The position numbers and the translations under genes were made by a program. From NCBI RefSeq assembly GCF_022024235.1, contig NZ_CP091799.1, positions 1,218,001 to 1,282,000 on the forward strand: a stretch of 64,000 nt of DNA. The letters are read 5' to 3'. This DNA is from Segatella baroniae B14 (GTDB lineage: Bacteria > Bacteroidota > Bacteroidia > Bacteroidales > Bacteroidaceae). Shown piece after piece: positions 47,721 to 56,879 of this stretch. The stretch's first letter is position 1; each line of letters begins with the position of its first letter. Under the pieces are notes generated by a model that was given only the letters and a program-made list of their open reading frames with translations, did no database searches and was not told the DNA's origin.

Positions 47721-47798
47721 TTACACGCAACTTCCCGCTTTGCCACTCCCTGCAAAGTAAAAATAAAAGTAATAAAAAGATGCGTATGATTTAACCAT
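47721..47798 (-). CDS. Aromatic operon leader peptide
   Basis: A 25-codon ORF beginning ATG GTT AAA, with Tyr5 and then eight consecutive aromatic codons (residues 8-15, FYYFYFYF), and stopping at 47721. It lies 28 nt after the predicted transcript start and just before the antiterminator. The sequence composition leaves no doubt of a sensor role. Too short for gene finders, and not homologous to anything by design. Confidence 0.85.
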   Translation of the reverse strand: MVKSYASFYYFYFYFAGSGKAGSCV

Positions 47799-47832
47799 AG
47801 TTCTTAATTTCTTTAATTATTATTTACGATTG

Positions 47833-47864
47833 CAAAAGTATAACTTTTATTTTGTTCTCGCAAA
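47833..47864 (-). promoter_or_regulatory. Promoter of the aromatic operon
   Basis: Minus-strand TTTG (47861-47864), 20-bp spacer, TACTTTTG (47833-47840): exact consensus, about 35 bp before the leader ORF. Confidence 0.85.
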
Positions 47865-48037
47865 CAAATTGAAATAAAAATTTAGATTTTGCTTATATTT
47901 TTCTTTATCTATCTCTAAAATGACAAAATTTTATGCATTTCACCTTCTGTTTTGCTTTTTCCAGCTCTCTCAAATTTTCCAATCTGGTTATAGAAACGAA
48001 TACAGATGTACATTTAAGAGAAACTGTTTGAACAGTA

Positions 48038-48631
48038 TTAATTGTCCTTTAGTTCACCAAAAGCCGACTTTGGGATGATATTGATTCTAGAGAGCATTGG
48101 CCACACACCTTTTACATTAGTATAGCTTTTACCTACATCTTTGTAGCGCTGAAATGTAAATTTCATATTAATATAGCCATCACCACCATCCTGACCTAGG
48201 ACATAACAGTACATTGTTTCACGATATCCTACAATTATACCGTCTTTCTTTACATTATCTATAATCCAATCTGTCTGTGGTAGTGCACTGCTCATCAGTA
48301 CTGCTTCTGGATATCGAGTACGGAAAACTTGCTCACATAGATTGCGCATCTCTTGAGCTTCACTTCCCTTAAACAAGTTGACATCATAAATAGGCATATA
48401 ATATTCACCATTCACCTTAATATCCTTATCTTGATTATAGCTTTTACCATCTAAACCAATATCATCCTTCATCTGTTTTACCTGCTTATTAAATCGCTTT
48501 TTATTTTTTTTGAAAAGACTAGAAGCTCTTTCAATAAACGACTGCTTCTTGGTGGTATTAGCATTCTGAGCTGATACAGGTATAGCTAGTATTAGCATAA
48601 TAGCCATAATAGCACAAATATTCTTTTTCAT
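48038..48631 (-). CDS. Exported hypothetical protein
   Basis: A 197-residue protein with signal peptide 1-21 (PVSAQ). A very Lys-rich segment follows (about 28-60, FKKNKKRFNKQVKQMK), then a mixed domain with YYMPIYDVNLF and YGYINMKFTFQRY-like strands. I do not recognise the family. It has its own promoter box; a terminator is not obvious. Confidence 0.65.
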   Translation of the reverse strand: MKKNICAIMAIMLILAIPVSAQNANTTKKQSFIERASSLFKKNKKRFNKQVKQMKDDIGLDGKSYNQDKDIKVNGEYYMPIYDVNLFKGSEAQEMRNLCEQVFRTRYPEAVLMSSALPQTDWIIDNVKKDGIIVGYRETMYCYVLGQDGGDGYINMKFTFQRYKDVGKSYTNVKGVWPMLSRINIIPKSAFGELKDN

Positions 48632-48674
48632 ATACAGTTAATTATATTCTCCAATTTTTTACTAAGTTATTTGG

Positions 48675-48682
48675 CAAAGATA
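48675..48682 (-). promoter_or_regulatory. -7 element of the exported protein gene at 48038
   Basis: Minus-strand TATCTTTG, 44 bp upstream of the ATG. No -33 element at the right spacing. Confidence 0.5.
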
Positions 48683-48809
48683 ATTAAAAGTCTTCGAAAA
48701 AACATACAATAGCTTTAAAGAATTACCTTTGATTGGCACTCCTTAACACAATTTTGAAATAAAAAGTTTAACTTTTGCGAATAAAAGTATGGCATTTCGC
48801 TTTTATTTT

Positions 48810-48817
48810 TATCTTTG
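48810..48817 (+). promoter_or_regulatory. -7 element of the gene at 48840
   Basis: TATCTTTG, 22 bp upstream of the ATG at 48840 and downstream of the frame's first ATG at 48789, which it therefore excludes. Confidence 0.5.
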
Positions 48818-48839
48818 CATCACACTTGAAATTTATAAT

Positions 48840-49625
48840 ATGGAAAAGATTGTTATCGCTATATTACTTTTAATAAGTGAGTTGTCAAATATCCATGCCC
48901 AGCACATCGATTTGGAAACTCAAAAAAAAATGTGGCGCAAGATGGTAGCGGATACGGTGCCCGTACCTATTGACGACCAAACAAAAATAATAGGCAACAG
49001 TATGCCTCACCTCACTTCATTGGACTCTCTTATCACTCCACCAAGTTTTATCGAAGATTATAGTTACGGACTGCATCAAGGTCTCAATGTTTCACTGGGA
49101 GCCTCTGCATTTGCCACATTCGGCAAAAACGTACCTCATAGTGGTGGATTCTCTCAAAATATAGATCTCAATTATGTAGCTCCTATCACGCGTGATGGAA
49201 AAATATGGACCAGTTTTGGAGGATACATGAACCATACAAACTGGGGAAGTGATAATTATTATGATGTAGGTTTACACGGAATGTTAGGCTATAAAATTGA
49301 TGATCATTGGGAGGCTTACATATATGGACAACTGAGCGTAAGCAATAACTATAACAAATATTATTATAGTAATTATGGTCCCTATGGTTTACTAGGATTT
49401 TATCCAGGTTATGGCATGGGAGGATTCCCAGTATACGGTATAGGTTATGCCTTCAGCTCACCATGGAGTTATGGCATGGGAGTACCAGGTGCCAACGTGC
49501 TTGGTACTGGCATTCGATATACTAATAAGAATAAGACTTTCTCGATAGGGGTAAACGTGGAGGGAGTCTGGTATCATGATCAAAAATCACAATATTATAA
49601 ACAGTACGACTACCCTACCCCTTAA
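48840..49625 (+). CDS. Exported probable outer membrane beta-barrel protein
   Basis: A 261-residue protein with signal peptide 1-20 (NIHAQ). The mature part alternates aromatic/glycine strands typical of small outer-membrane barrels (LNVSLGASAFATFG, IWTSFGGYMNH, WEAYIYGQLSVSN). A Gly/Tyr/Pro-rich stretch lies at about 180-225 (PYGLLGFYPGYGMGGFPV). Function unknown. The start at 48840 is downstream of the promoter box, unlike the frame's first ATG at 48789. Confidence 0.7.
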   Translation: MEKIVIAILLLISELSNIHAQHIDLETQKKMWRKMVADTVPVPIDDQTKIIGNSMPHLTSLDSLITPPSFIEDYSYGLHQGLNVSLGASAFATFGKNVPHSGGFSQNIDLNYVAPITRDGKIWTSFGGYMNHTNWGSDNYYDVGLHGMLGYKIDDHWEAYIYGQLSVSNNYNKYYYSNYGPYGLLGFYPGYGMGGFPVYGIGYAFSSPWSYGMGVPGANVLGTGIRYTNKNKTFSIGVNVEGVWYHDQKSQYYKQYDYPTP

Positions 49626-49634
49626 AATAAAAAG

Positions 49635-49705
49635 AACTCTTATATATAACAAAAGAAGGCATATCCCATACTCGAATATGCCTTCTTTTGTTATATATAA
49701 GAGTT
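49635..49705. terminator. 30-bp perfect inverted repeat between convergent genes
   Basis: Arms 49635-49664 and 49676-49705 are perfectly complementary, with an 11-nt loop. The right arm overlaps the stop codon of the HMA gene. Serves both convergent transcripts. Confidence 0.85.
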
Positions 49706-49913
49706 ACAGTATCATTTCGAAGTGCCCAGCTGCATCTACAGCCGCTTTCAAGGCTTCGTTAATAATAATATTCTCATCATACTCTACCTCTACATTTTTA
49801 TTTTCTAAGCTTACTACAGCATTACTTACACCATTAAGGCCTTTCAAAGCATTTTCAACATTAGCCTTACAATGTACACACTTCATACCATTAACAGTAA
49901 ATGTCTTAATCAT
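49704..49913 (-). CDS. Heavy-metal-associated (HMA) domain protein
   Basis: A 69-residue CopZ-like ferredoxin-fold metallochaperone with the metal-binding motif GMKCVHC (about 9-15) and a typical VVSLENKNVEVEYDE beta segment. It likely carries Cu(I) or another soft metal in the cytosol. No transporter is adjacent; the HMA-AraC regulator lies 5 kb away. Own promoter box at 49946. Confidence 0.9.
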   Translation of the reverse strand: MIKTFTVNGMKCVHCKANVENALKGLNGVSNAVVSLENKNVEVEYDENIIINEALKAAVDAAGHFEMIL

Positions 49914-49945
49914 TATCTTATCACTTTTAAAAGTTATTTTTACTG

Positions 49946-49953
49946 CAAAGATA
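49946..49953 (-). promoter_or_regulatory. -7 element of the HMA gene
   Basis: Minus-strand TATCTTTG, 33 bp upstream of the ATG. No -33 element. Confidence 0.5.
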
Positions 49954-50009
49954 CACGATTTCTTACAAGTATACCTTATAATATTATGGATGAATGTTAT
50001 AAGATTTTA

Positions 50010-50056
50010 TCAAGAAAAAGAAATAAGGGAAATCTCACCATGGAGACATCCCTTAT
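50010..50056 (-). terminator. Terminator of the zinc metalloprotease gene
   Basis: Minus-strand ATAAGGGA...TCCCTTAT stem (50056-50049 with 50030-50023) with inner TCTC/GAGA pairing, then a T-rich tail. Confidence 0.8.
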
Positions 50057-50074
50057 CATATTATAATCTTACAA

Positions 50075-52582
50075 CTATTTATCAATCTTGTTATAGCTAG
50101 CCTTCATCTGTTTTACCTGCAGAAGCAAATTCTGATAGTGCAACTGAGCAATAGAACCTGCTGCCGTATTTTTAGCTTGATTATTTAGGTAGGTTTCAAG
50201 TTTATCTACATGCTGCAAAATGTAAAGATATACATCAGAATCTTTGGTTCCAGCCTGAACACCAGCTTTAGCATCATCTATACCTATAAGAGTATTCTTC
50301 AGACTACGAATATATGCTCGCTGATAAGAACGTGTAAAGCTATTCTGCCATTCATTTTTAGCACTCATAGGTGTCCACACAATACTGAATACATCGTTGA
50401 GCCATTCGTCAATAGGATACTTGCCTTCTTTCTTCAGATTATTAAGCAAGTTTGGCTGTATTAGATACCGTACCAAAGCACTATTACGGTTGTTAATATC
50501 TTCAGTTGGTTCCTGTTTTACCTTATCTAAAATACGTTCAGGATACAACCAGTGTGGTACTGTGAGTACATTACGTTTCAACCAGCTAAGAACTTCTTTC
50601 TGAGTAGCCTTAGATACATAATCAAGATTCTTTTCTGCCGGCCAATTGGCAGCATACTTACCCGCGATATTTTTCTGAACATGCATGGTGTAACGAGAGT
50701 ACTGACTCTTCACTGCGTTGTACATCTCCTGCAAGTATTCTGTCTGACCATCAGGCTGAGCAGTCCACTTTTCCAGATTAGCCATCACACGCTTCAAGTT
50801 CCTGATACCATAATCACTAGCCTTCATTGAGTTATCGCCTAGGTCTTCTGTCTGAGAGCGAGGATCCACCCCTCTTCCTTCATCTCCCATATAACGTAAA
50901 CGAGGATTAGATGCAAGAACCTTAGTTACTTCTGCACGCAAAGCTTTTTTTTCGCTATATGAATCCTTATATTCAGGACGCCACTGATAGCCCCATTTAA
51001 TAGCCCATTTATCGTAATCATTGATACGTGGGAAAAGTCCCTTGGTGCTAATACCATCTTCAGGTTGAGCTACATAGTTAAAACGAGCATAATCCATGAT
51101 ACTTGATGTGTGACCATGCTCTTCTACCCACTTCTTATCACGAAGCTTCTCAACAGGAGTAGCACTTGAAGCTATCATATTATGACGAAGACCAAGAGTA
51201 TGACCTACCTCATGAGAAGATACGAAACGAATAAGCTGCCCCATAAGTTCCTCGTCGAATTCCATCGTTTGAGCATGTTTATCTAGCGGACCACATTGCA
51301 CCATATACCAACGACGAAGTAAGTCGGTTACATTATGATACCAACAGATATGGCTTTCAATAATTTCACCAGAACGAGGGTCTACAATACGAGGACCATA
51401 AGCATTAGAAATCTCAGATGGCAAATAACGTAGCACACAGTAGCGAGCATCATCCACGCTCATATTCTTATCATTAGGCCACTCTTTAGCAACAATAGCA
51501 TTCTTGAAACCAGCCGCTTCAAAAGCTTTGTTCCAATCATTGATACCTGCCATAAGATAAGGTACCCATTTCTTTGGAGTAGCAGGGTCAATATAATATA
51601 CTATCTGCTTCTTTGGCTCTACAAGTTTACCAGCAAGATATGCTTTCTCATCCTTAGGCTCCAAACGATAGCGACTTACAATAGCATCATGCTTAAGCAT
51701 ATCATAATCAGAGAACTTTGTGAACTTCTTAACGAAATATCCTACACGTTCATCCTCCAAACGAGGTTGCATCGGATTTTCAGGAAGTTCTACTATACTG
51801 GTATTCAGACTCAAAGTTATAGCACCAACCTTAGAAGCAGCTGTCTTACCCGGCTCACAAGCATAAGTACGAAGTGTACTTGCCTCTATATTAATAGGAA
51901 AAGACTTGAGGGTATCAATATAAGTAATATCTTTTTTCTGAGCCCCTAATTTCATGACCTTTCGATCGTTTACACTAAATGAAGTTACTTGATTATCTTC
52001 AGTATAAAAAGCTGTGACATCGATAAGATAACCATGCTTCTTCGCACCTTTCTTATCATCCTGAATAATATTAAATTTAGCTATAATAGGATCTATCGTA
52101 GCTTTTTCTACTGACATAGAAATCTTATCTTGAGCATCAGCTATACGATCGTGGGTATAAGAACGAAGCCAAATGGTCTTATCGTCACGCTTTTCAAAGT
52201 AGATGACATTCTCATTAACCTCCTCACCAACATTATACTGAAAACCACTTGGCACAGCGGTAAAACGAGTAACGGCCAAAAGTAACTTACCCAACTTCTC
52301 ATTTGGAATTTCGTAATACCATTTATTCTCAATATGTCGAACAGTAAACAGACCTTCTTGCTTACTTCCCCCCTTCTTGATAAGTTTCTGATACTCACTA
52401 ATCTTTTTCTCTGTTTTCTTGGCGTCAGCTTTTTTAGCTTCTTTTTTATTTTCAGACTTATCGGCTTTCTGCTCTGCCTGTATAGAGTCTTTTGCTAAAA
52501 CGTTTTTATATAGAGGAGAGGCCTGAAGGGCACTACCTTCTACAAGCATCAACGCCACCAATGCTAAAGCTTGTTTTTTCAT
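50075..52582 (-). CDS. Exported zinc-dependent metalloprotease
   Basis: An 835-residue secreted enzyme. Signal peptide 1-22, a low-complexity Lys/Ala/Glu segment (about 35-62), a beta-rich N-terminal region resembling the DUF5117/DUF5118-type domains of Bacteroidetes zincins, and the catalytic HEVGHTLGLRH (457-467, metzincin HExxHxxGxxH). A long C-terminal helical domain follows. Probably degrades proteins outside the cytoplasm; substrate unknown. Confidence 0.88.
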   Translation of the reverse strand: MKKQALALVALMLVEGSALQASPLYKNVLAKDSIQAEQKADKSENKKEAKKADAKKTEKKISEYQKLIKKGGSKQEGLFTVRHIENKWYYEIPNEKLGKLLLAVTRFTAVPSGFQYNVGEEVNENVIYFEKRDDKTIWLRSYTHDRIADAQDKISMSVEKATIDPIIAKFNIIQDDKKGAKKHGYLIDVTAFYTEDNQVTSFSVNDRKVMKLGAQKKDITYIDTLKSFPINIEASTLRTYACEPGKTAASKVGAITLSLNTSIVELPENPMQPRLEDERVGYFVKKFTKFSDYDMLKHDAIVSRYRLEPKDEKAYLAGKLVEPKKQIVYYIDPATPKKWVPYLMAGINDWNKAFEAAGFKNAIVAKEWPNDKNMSVDDARYCVLRYLPSEISNAYGPRIVDPRSGEIIESHICWYHNVTDLLRRWYMVQCGPLDKHAQTMEFDEELMGQLIRFVSSHEVGHTLGLRHNMIASSATPVEKLRDKKWVEEHGHTSSIMDYARFNYVAQPEDGISTKGLFPRINDYDKWAIKWGYQWRPEYKDSYSEKKALRAEVTKVLASNPRLRYMGDEGRGVDPRSQTEDLGDNSMKASDYGIRNLKRVMANLEKWTAQPDGQTEYLQEMYNAVKSQYSRYTMHVQKNIAGKYAANWPAEKNLDYVSKATQKEVLSWLKRNVLTVPHWLYPERILDKVKQEPTEDINNRNSALVRYLIQPNLLNNLKKEGKYPIDEWLNDVFSIVWTPMSAKNEWQNSFTRSYQRAYIRSLKNTLIGIDDAKAGVQAGTKDSDVYLYILQHVDKLETYLNNQAKNTAAGSIAQLHYQNLLLQVKQMKASYNKIDK

Positions 52583-52933
52583 TTAATTCTTTGTAAATGT
52601 ATTAAAAGTTCTATGATTTTTCTAATATTTAGAATAAAACGCTAATTTACAATAATTCCTCCGAAAATTTGCAATTGTTAAACATTTAATATTAATTATT
52701 AGAATTTATTATTAATATTTTTTAATTTTGTAGAGAATTATAACTATTTTTTTCCATAAAAATCCAATAAATTAGTTTTCATGCACATTCTTATTCATAT
52801 ACAGAATCCATAAGAGATTCTTTTCACAACTTTATTTAGCTATTCTAGTCTAATTATTTTCATATTATTTAGAATATACGTACCTTTGCAAATGAAAAAA
52901 GAATAAAAAACCAACATAACTATTTGTTTTTGA
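52583..52933. other. AT-rich divergent intergenic region
   Basis: 350 bp between the metalloprotease gene and fhs. Very A/T rich, no ORF. It holds the fhs promoter box at 52881 and another plus-strand TAATTTTG at 52723. Nothing else recognised. Confidence 0.5.
52881..52888 (+). promoter_or_regulatory. -7 element of fhs
   Basis: TACCTTTG, 45 bp upstream of the fhs ATG. No exact TTTG -33 element. Confidence 0.5.
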
Positions 52934-54601
52934 ATGAAGACAGATTTTGAAATTGCTCATGAAGCCCACATGGAACCTATTGTTTCTATTGCAGAGCAAC
53001 TAGGTATTCCAACCGAACATCTTGAGCCTTATGGTAAGTACATCACAAAAGTACCTTACACACTTATCGACGAGGAAAAGGTTAAGCGCTCAAACTTAAT
53101 TTTAGTAACCGCAATGACTCCAACCAAGGCAGGTGCAGGAAAAACTACGGTAAGCGTTGGTTTGGCTCTTGGTATGCAACGCATCGGTAAGAAGGCCATT
53201 TTAGCACTTCGCGAACCATCACTTGGTCCTTGCTTTGGAATGAAAGGTGGTGCAGCTGGTGGTGGATATGCTCAAGTATTACCTATGGAGAAAATCAATC
53301 TCCACTTTACAGGCGACTTTCACGCTATCACATCGGCCAACAATATGATTGCTGCCTTGCTCGACAATTATATCTATCAGCATCGCGATGAAGGTTTTGG
53401 TATGCGTGAAATTTTATGGAAACGCGTACTTGATGTTAATGACCGTAACTTGAGAGGTGTTGTTACCGGTCTTGGTGGTGCAACAGATGGCATTACCCAG
53501 AAAACAGGTTTCGATATTACACCAGCATCAGAGATTATGGCCATTTTCTGTCTTGCTACCAGTGAGGAAGATCTTCGCAGACGCATTGACAACATCCTTC
53601 TTGGAATCACTCTCGAAGGAGAACCTTTTACTGTTAAGGATATGAATGCAGGTGGTGCCATCGTAGCTCTGCTGCACGATGCCATTCACCCTAATCTAGT
53701 ACAAACCACTGAAAATACGCCAGCTTTTATTCATGGTGGTCCATTTGCTAATATCGCTCATGGATGTAACTCTGTACTAGCTACCAAATTAGCTATGACC
53801 TTAGGCGATTATTGTATCACGGAAGCCGGATTCGGAGCTGACTTGGGAGCAGAAAAGTTCTTTGACATTAAGTGCCGTAAAGCTCGTCTTCAACCAAAAC
53901 TTACCGTTATGGTGGTTTCTGCACAAACACTAAAGATGCATGGTGGTGTTGATATTAAAAATATCAAAGAGCCAAATATGGAAGGCCTAAAGCGTGGATT
54001 TGCTAACATGGACAAGCACGTGGAGAACATGCGTAAGTTTGGCCAAAATTTAGTAATCTGCTATAACTATTTTGCATCTGACACAAAAGAAGAAATCGAA
54101 ATGGTTCGTGAGCACTGCCGCGAGATTGGTGTAGGCTGCGCTGTTAACACGGCTTTTACTGATGGTGGTAAGGGTGCCGAAGAGCTAGCCCAATTGGTAG
54201 TTGATACCATAGAGAAGGCTCCTTCTTCCCCTCTCGCTCTGATGTATGGTGACGAAGACAGTATCGAAAATAAAATTACCAAGGTAGCCAAAAAGATTTA
54301 TGGTGCTGACGGAATCATACTGAAACCTGCAGCCAAGCGCCAGTTGGAACGTATTAAAGCTCTTGGATATGATAAGTTCCCTGTATGTATTGCCAAGACA
54401 CAATACTCCTTCTCAGAAGACGCCAAAGCATATGGTATGCCTAAAAATTTCAGTATAACCATCAGAGATCTTGTCATTAATGCAGGTGCGGAAATGATTG
54501 TAGCAATTGCTGGTACCATCATGCGTATGCCAGGATTGCCAAAACATCCACAGGCTGAAAAAATTGATGTAGTTAATGGTATCATAGAGGGATTATCTTA
54601 A
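52934..54601 (+). CDS. fhs: Formate--tetrahydrofolate ligase
   Basis: ATP-dependent formylation of tetrahydrofolate, supplying one-carbon units. The 555 residues contain the P-loop [15 protein letters not shown] and the [22 protein letters not shown] segment, then [13 protein letters not shown] and the long folate-binding core. Standard length. It feeds the same pathway as FolD, here frameshifted at 40.4 kb. Confidence 0.97.
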   Translation: MKTDFEIAHEAHMEPIVSIAEQLGIPTEHLEPYGKYITKVPYTLIDEEKVKRSNLILVTAMTPTKAGAGKTTVSVGLALGMQRIGKKAILALREPSLGPCFGMKGGAAGGGYAQVLPMEKINLHFTGDFHAITSANNMIAALLDNYIYQHRDEGFGMREILWKRVLDVNDRNLRGVVTGLGGATDGITQKTGFDITPASEIMAIFCLATSEEDLRRRIDNILLGITLEGEPFTVKDMNAGGAIVALLHDAIHPNLVQTTENTPAFIHGGPFANIAHGCNSVLATKLAMTLGDYCITEAGFGADLGAEKFFDIKCRKARLQPKLTVMVVSAQTLKMHGGVDIKNIKEPNMEGLKRGFANMDKHVENMRKFGQNLVICYNYFASDTKEEIEMVREHCREIGVGCAVNTAFTDGGKGAEELAQLVVDTIEKAPSSPLALMYGDEDSIENKITKVAKKIYGADGIILKPAAKRQLERIKALGYDKFPVCIAKTQYSFSEDAKAYGMPKNFSITIRDLVINAGAEMIVAIAGTIMRMPGLPKHPQAEKIDVVNGIIEGLS

Positions 54602-54621
54602 TGCGAGAATAAACCATAAAC

Positions 54622-54657
54622 AAAAAGCTGCCAGAATATAGTTCTGGCAGCTTTTTT
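54622..54657 (+). terminator. Intrinsic terminator of fhs
   Basis: 15-bp perfect stem AAAAAGCTGCCAGAA / TTCTGGCAGCTTTTT (54622-54636 with 54642-54656) with a 5-nt loop. The right arm's own T run supplies the U tract. Confidence 0.92.
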
Positions 54658-54699
54658 AGTTACAATATGATAATACAAAAAACATATTTTGCTTTTTGT

Positions 54700-55272
54700 T
54701 CATTCTCCTATTTTATCCAAATCTATACGCTTATTCACTTTCAAAGCTTTAAATTGTGAAGGCGTCATTCCTGTCACACTTTTAAACTGAGTACTCAGAT
54801 AGGCTACACTAGAATATTTCAACAGAAGAGCGATTTCTGTGAGGGAAAGTTCATCATATTTTATTAGTTCCTTTACACGTTCAACTCTCTGCTCGATGTA
54901 ATAACGCTCGATAGTAATACCTACTACTTCACTAAATAATTTACTAAGGGCACTATAATCACTATGACATTCACGTGCTACAAAGTCACTTAAATTTAAT
55001 GTGGAATTATTATACTTATAATGTACTAATTGAATAATAGCTGACTTAATATGATTAATAGTCTGCTTTTTCTTATCATTTAGCAGTTCAAAACCAATAC
55101 TCTCCAAACGTTTTTGCAAATCGATGAGAGTTTCTTCAGATAGTTCCTCTTCGATGTGTACTTCACCTAAATCAACTGATTTAGGATGAAGTTGCATATC
55201 ACGTAACACTTGATCTACTGCCATTTTACAACGCGGACAGACCATATTTTTGATATACAAGGTTGTTTCCAT
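54700..55272 (-). CDS. HMA-AraC fusion transcriptional regulator
   Basis: A 190-residue protein joining an N-terminal ferredoxin-like domain with a CxxC metal-type motif (MVCPRCKMAVDQVL, about 10-23) to an AraC/XylS double helix-turn-helix (about 85-185, with YYIEQRVERVKELI and SLTEIALLLKYSSVAYLSTQFKSV-type second HTH). It probably senses a soft metal and controls efflux or chaperone genes. The mRNA has an unusually good Shine-Dalgarno, AAAGGAGA, 10 nt before the ATG. Confidence 0.88.
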   Translation of the reverse strand: METTLYIKNMVCPRCKMAVDQVLRDMQLHPKSVDLGEVHIEEELSEETLIDLQKRLESIGFELLNDKKKQTINHIKSAIIQLVHYKYNNSTLNLSDFVARECHSDYSALSKLFSEVVGITIERYYIEQRVERVKELIKYDELSLTEIALLLKYSSVAYLSTQFKSVTGMTPSQFKALKVNKRIDLDKIGE

Positions 55273-55401
55273 AATAAAGATCTCCTTTTTTATACAATAA
55301 TTATTTAAATAGTAGATGTCTAATACTATCTATTTTTCTAATGTTTAAATCAAATTCTTCACCAAAAGGCTTTAATATTAAACGTACTAACTTTATTATT
55401 A

Positions 55402-56790
55402 TTATTCTAAAACTTCATTACTATAATGAATATCACCGTTTTCCTCTTTAAACTCGCTATCCAATTGCTTGAAAGTATAAATCATAACAGGAACAGTAAG
55501 AATAAAAGCAAGTATATCACTCCAGGCCTGACACATCTCAACTCCTTTTAACCCAAAGAAATAAGGAAGTATAAGGATAAGTGGAACAAAGAAAAGGCCT
55601 TTACGTGCTGCAGCTAGAATATTTGCACGCCATGGTTTACGACATGTTTGAGTCATCATATTACTTGCCATAGAAAGCGCATTAAGCGGATAAGCAACAA
55701 GCTGCCATACCAGAGCTGGAGCTCCTATAGCGACAACAGCAGCATCATCACGAAACAAACTCACTATTTCATGACTATAATAGATGCCTATCAATCCCAT
55801 AACTATCAAAAATATGGTACCCACCTTAACAACAAACCAATAGGCCTGCTTTAATCGGTCGAAAAGCCTTGCACCATAACAGAATCCACATACAGGCTGA
55901 AAACCTTGTCCTAAACCTACCACAATAGACATGACAAACATGGTAATACGATTAACTATACTCATAGCAGCTATGGCAGCATCGCCATATATTCCTGCAG
56001 TATAATTAAGCGCTACTGTGGCAAAACACCCTAGCCCTTGTCGCGACAAAGAAGGACTGCCACCATAGAATATTTCCTTCATCGCTATCCATGTAGGCTT
56101 AAAATTTGACCATCGTATACCTATTATTCCATCCTGGCGAGTCATAGCTAGCAGGATACCAAAACTTACAATTTGGCCGACAACCGTTGCTATGGCTGCT
56201 CCAGATAAACCCATATTAAATGTGAAGATAAAAAGAGGATCGAGTATACAGTTAAGTAGAGCACCCAACACCATTCCCTGCATACTTTTATTAGCATAAC
56301 CCTGAAGCCGCATTTGACAGTTTAGAGTAAGCGATGATGTTAAAAATGGCGTTCCGAGAAGAATAATCCACAAATAGCGCTCAGTATATGGTAAAATCGT
56401 TGGTGTGCTTCCTAACAGCAAACTCAAAGGCTTGAGTAATATTTCACCATAAAAAAGAATGATACAACCAAAAAGAAAAGACGAAAAGAAACCAATACTC
56501 GCCATTTTCTCGGCTTTGGCATGATGCTTAGCTCCTAATTCTCGAGAAATATAATTGCCAGATCCATGACCAAAGAAAAAACCAAACGATTGGATAAAAA
56601 ACATGAACGAGAAAACAATACCAACAGCTGCAGTAGACTGCGTATCCAGCCGCCCCACGAAATAGGTATCCACCATATTATAAAGGCTCGTAACAAGCAT
56701 CGACATAATAGTAGGAATGGCCATTTTAAGAATTACGCCATTTACTGGAGCCTCAGTCAAAAATTTATATTTATCAGTTTCTTGCAGCAC
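55402..56790 (-). CDS. MATE-family efflux protein
   Basis: A 462-residue inner-membrane multidrug/toxin extruder with 12 hydrophobic segments and family sequences VTSLYNMVDTYFVGRL and GLGQGFQPVCGFCYGA. The start is GTG at 56790: the family-like N-terminus (KYKFLTEAPV) begins nearby and an in-frame TAG lies two codons upstream, so no ATG is available. Substrate unknown. Confidence 0.9.
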   Translation of the reverse strand: MLQETDKYKFLTEAPVNGVILKMAIPTIMSMLVTSLYNMVDTYFVGRLDTQSTAAVGIVFSFMFFIQSFGFFFGHGSGNYISRELGAKHHAKAEKMASIGFFSSFLFGCIILFYGEILLKPLSLLLGSTPTILPYTERYLWIILLGTPFLTSSLTLNCQMRLQGYANKSMQGMVLGALLNCILDPLFIFTFNMGLSGAAIATVVGQIVSFGILLAMTRQDGIIGIRWSNFKPTWIAMKEIFYGGSPSLSRQGLGCFATVALNYTAGIYGDAAIAAMSIVNRITMFVMSIVVGLGQGFQPVCGFCYGARLFDRLKQAYWFVVKVGTIFLIVMGLIGIYYSHEIVSLFRDDAAVVAIGAPALVWQLVAYPLNALSMASNMMTQTCRKPWRANILAAARKGLFFVPLILILPYFFGLKGVEMCQAWSDILAFILTVPVMIYTFKQLDSEFKEENGDIHYSNEVLE

Positions 56791-56879
56791 TATCTAAAAT
56801 TAATTCGCAATATTTATCGTTTTCAAATTCATGTTTTATCAAATGTAATTCAACGGGCTAGTAACCTTTTAAGATGCAG

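Larger units (their letters stand above)
47648..47826 (-). promoter_or_regulatory. Phe/Tyr transcription attenuator (leader region)
   Basis: Three mutually exclusive pairings are visible on the minus strand. (1) CTTTGC (47757-47752) with GCAAAG (47743-47738). (2) Antiterminator AAGCGGGA (47740-47733) with TCCCGCTT (47677-47670), 8 bp perfect. (3) The terminator 47684-47648, which shares TCCC with pairing 2. The run of aromatic codons ends just at element 1. Ribosome stalling would therefore block pairing 1, free element 2, allow pairing 2 and let transcription proceed. Confidence 0.85.

Noticed and set aside
48789..48839. Longer start of the beta-barrel-like exported protein
   Set aside because: The upstream ATG precedes the TATCTTTG box at 48810; starting at 48840 gives a clean signal peptide.
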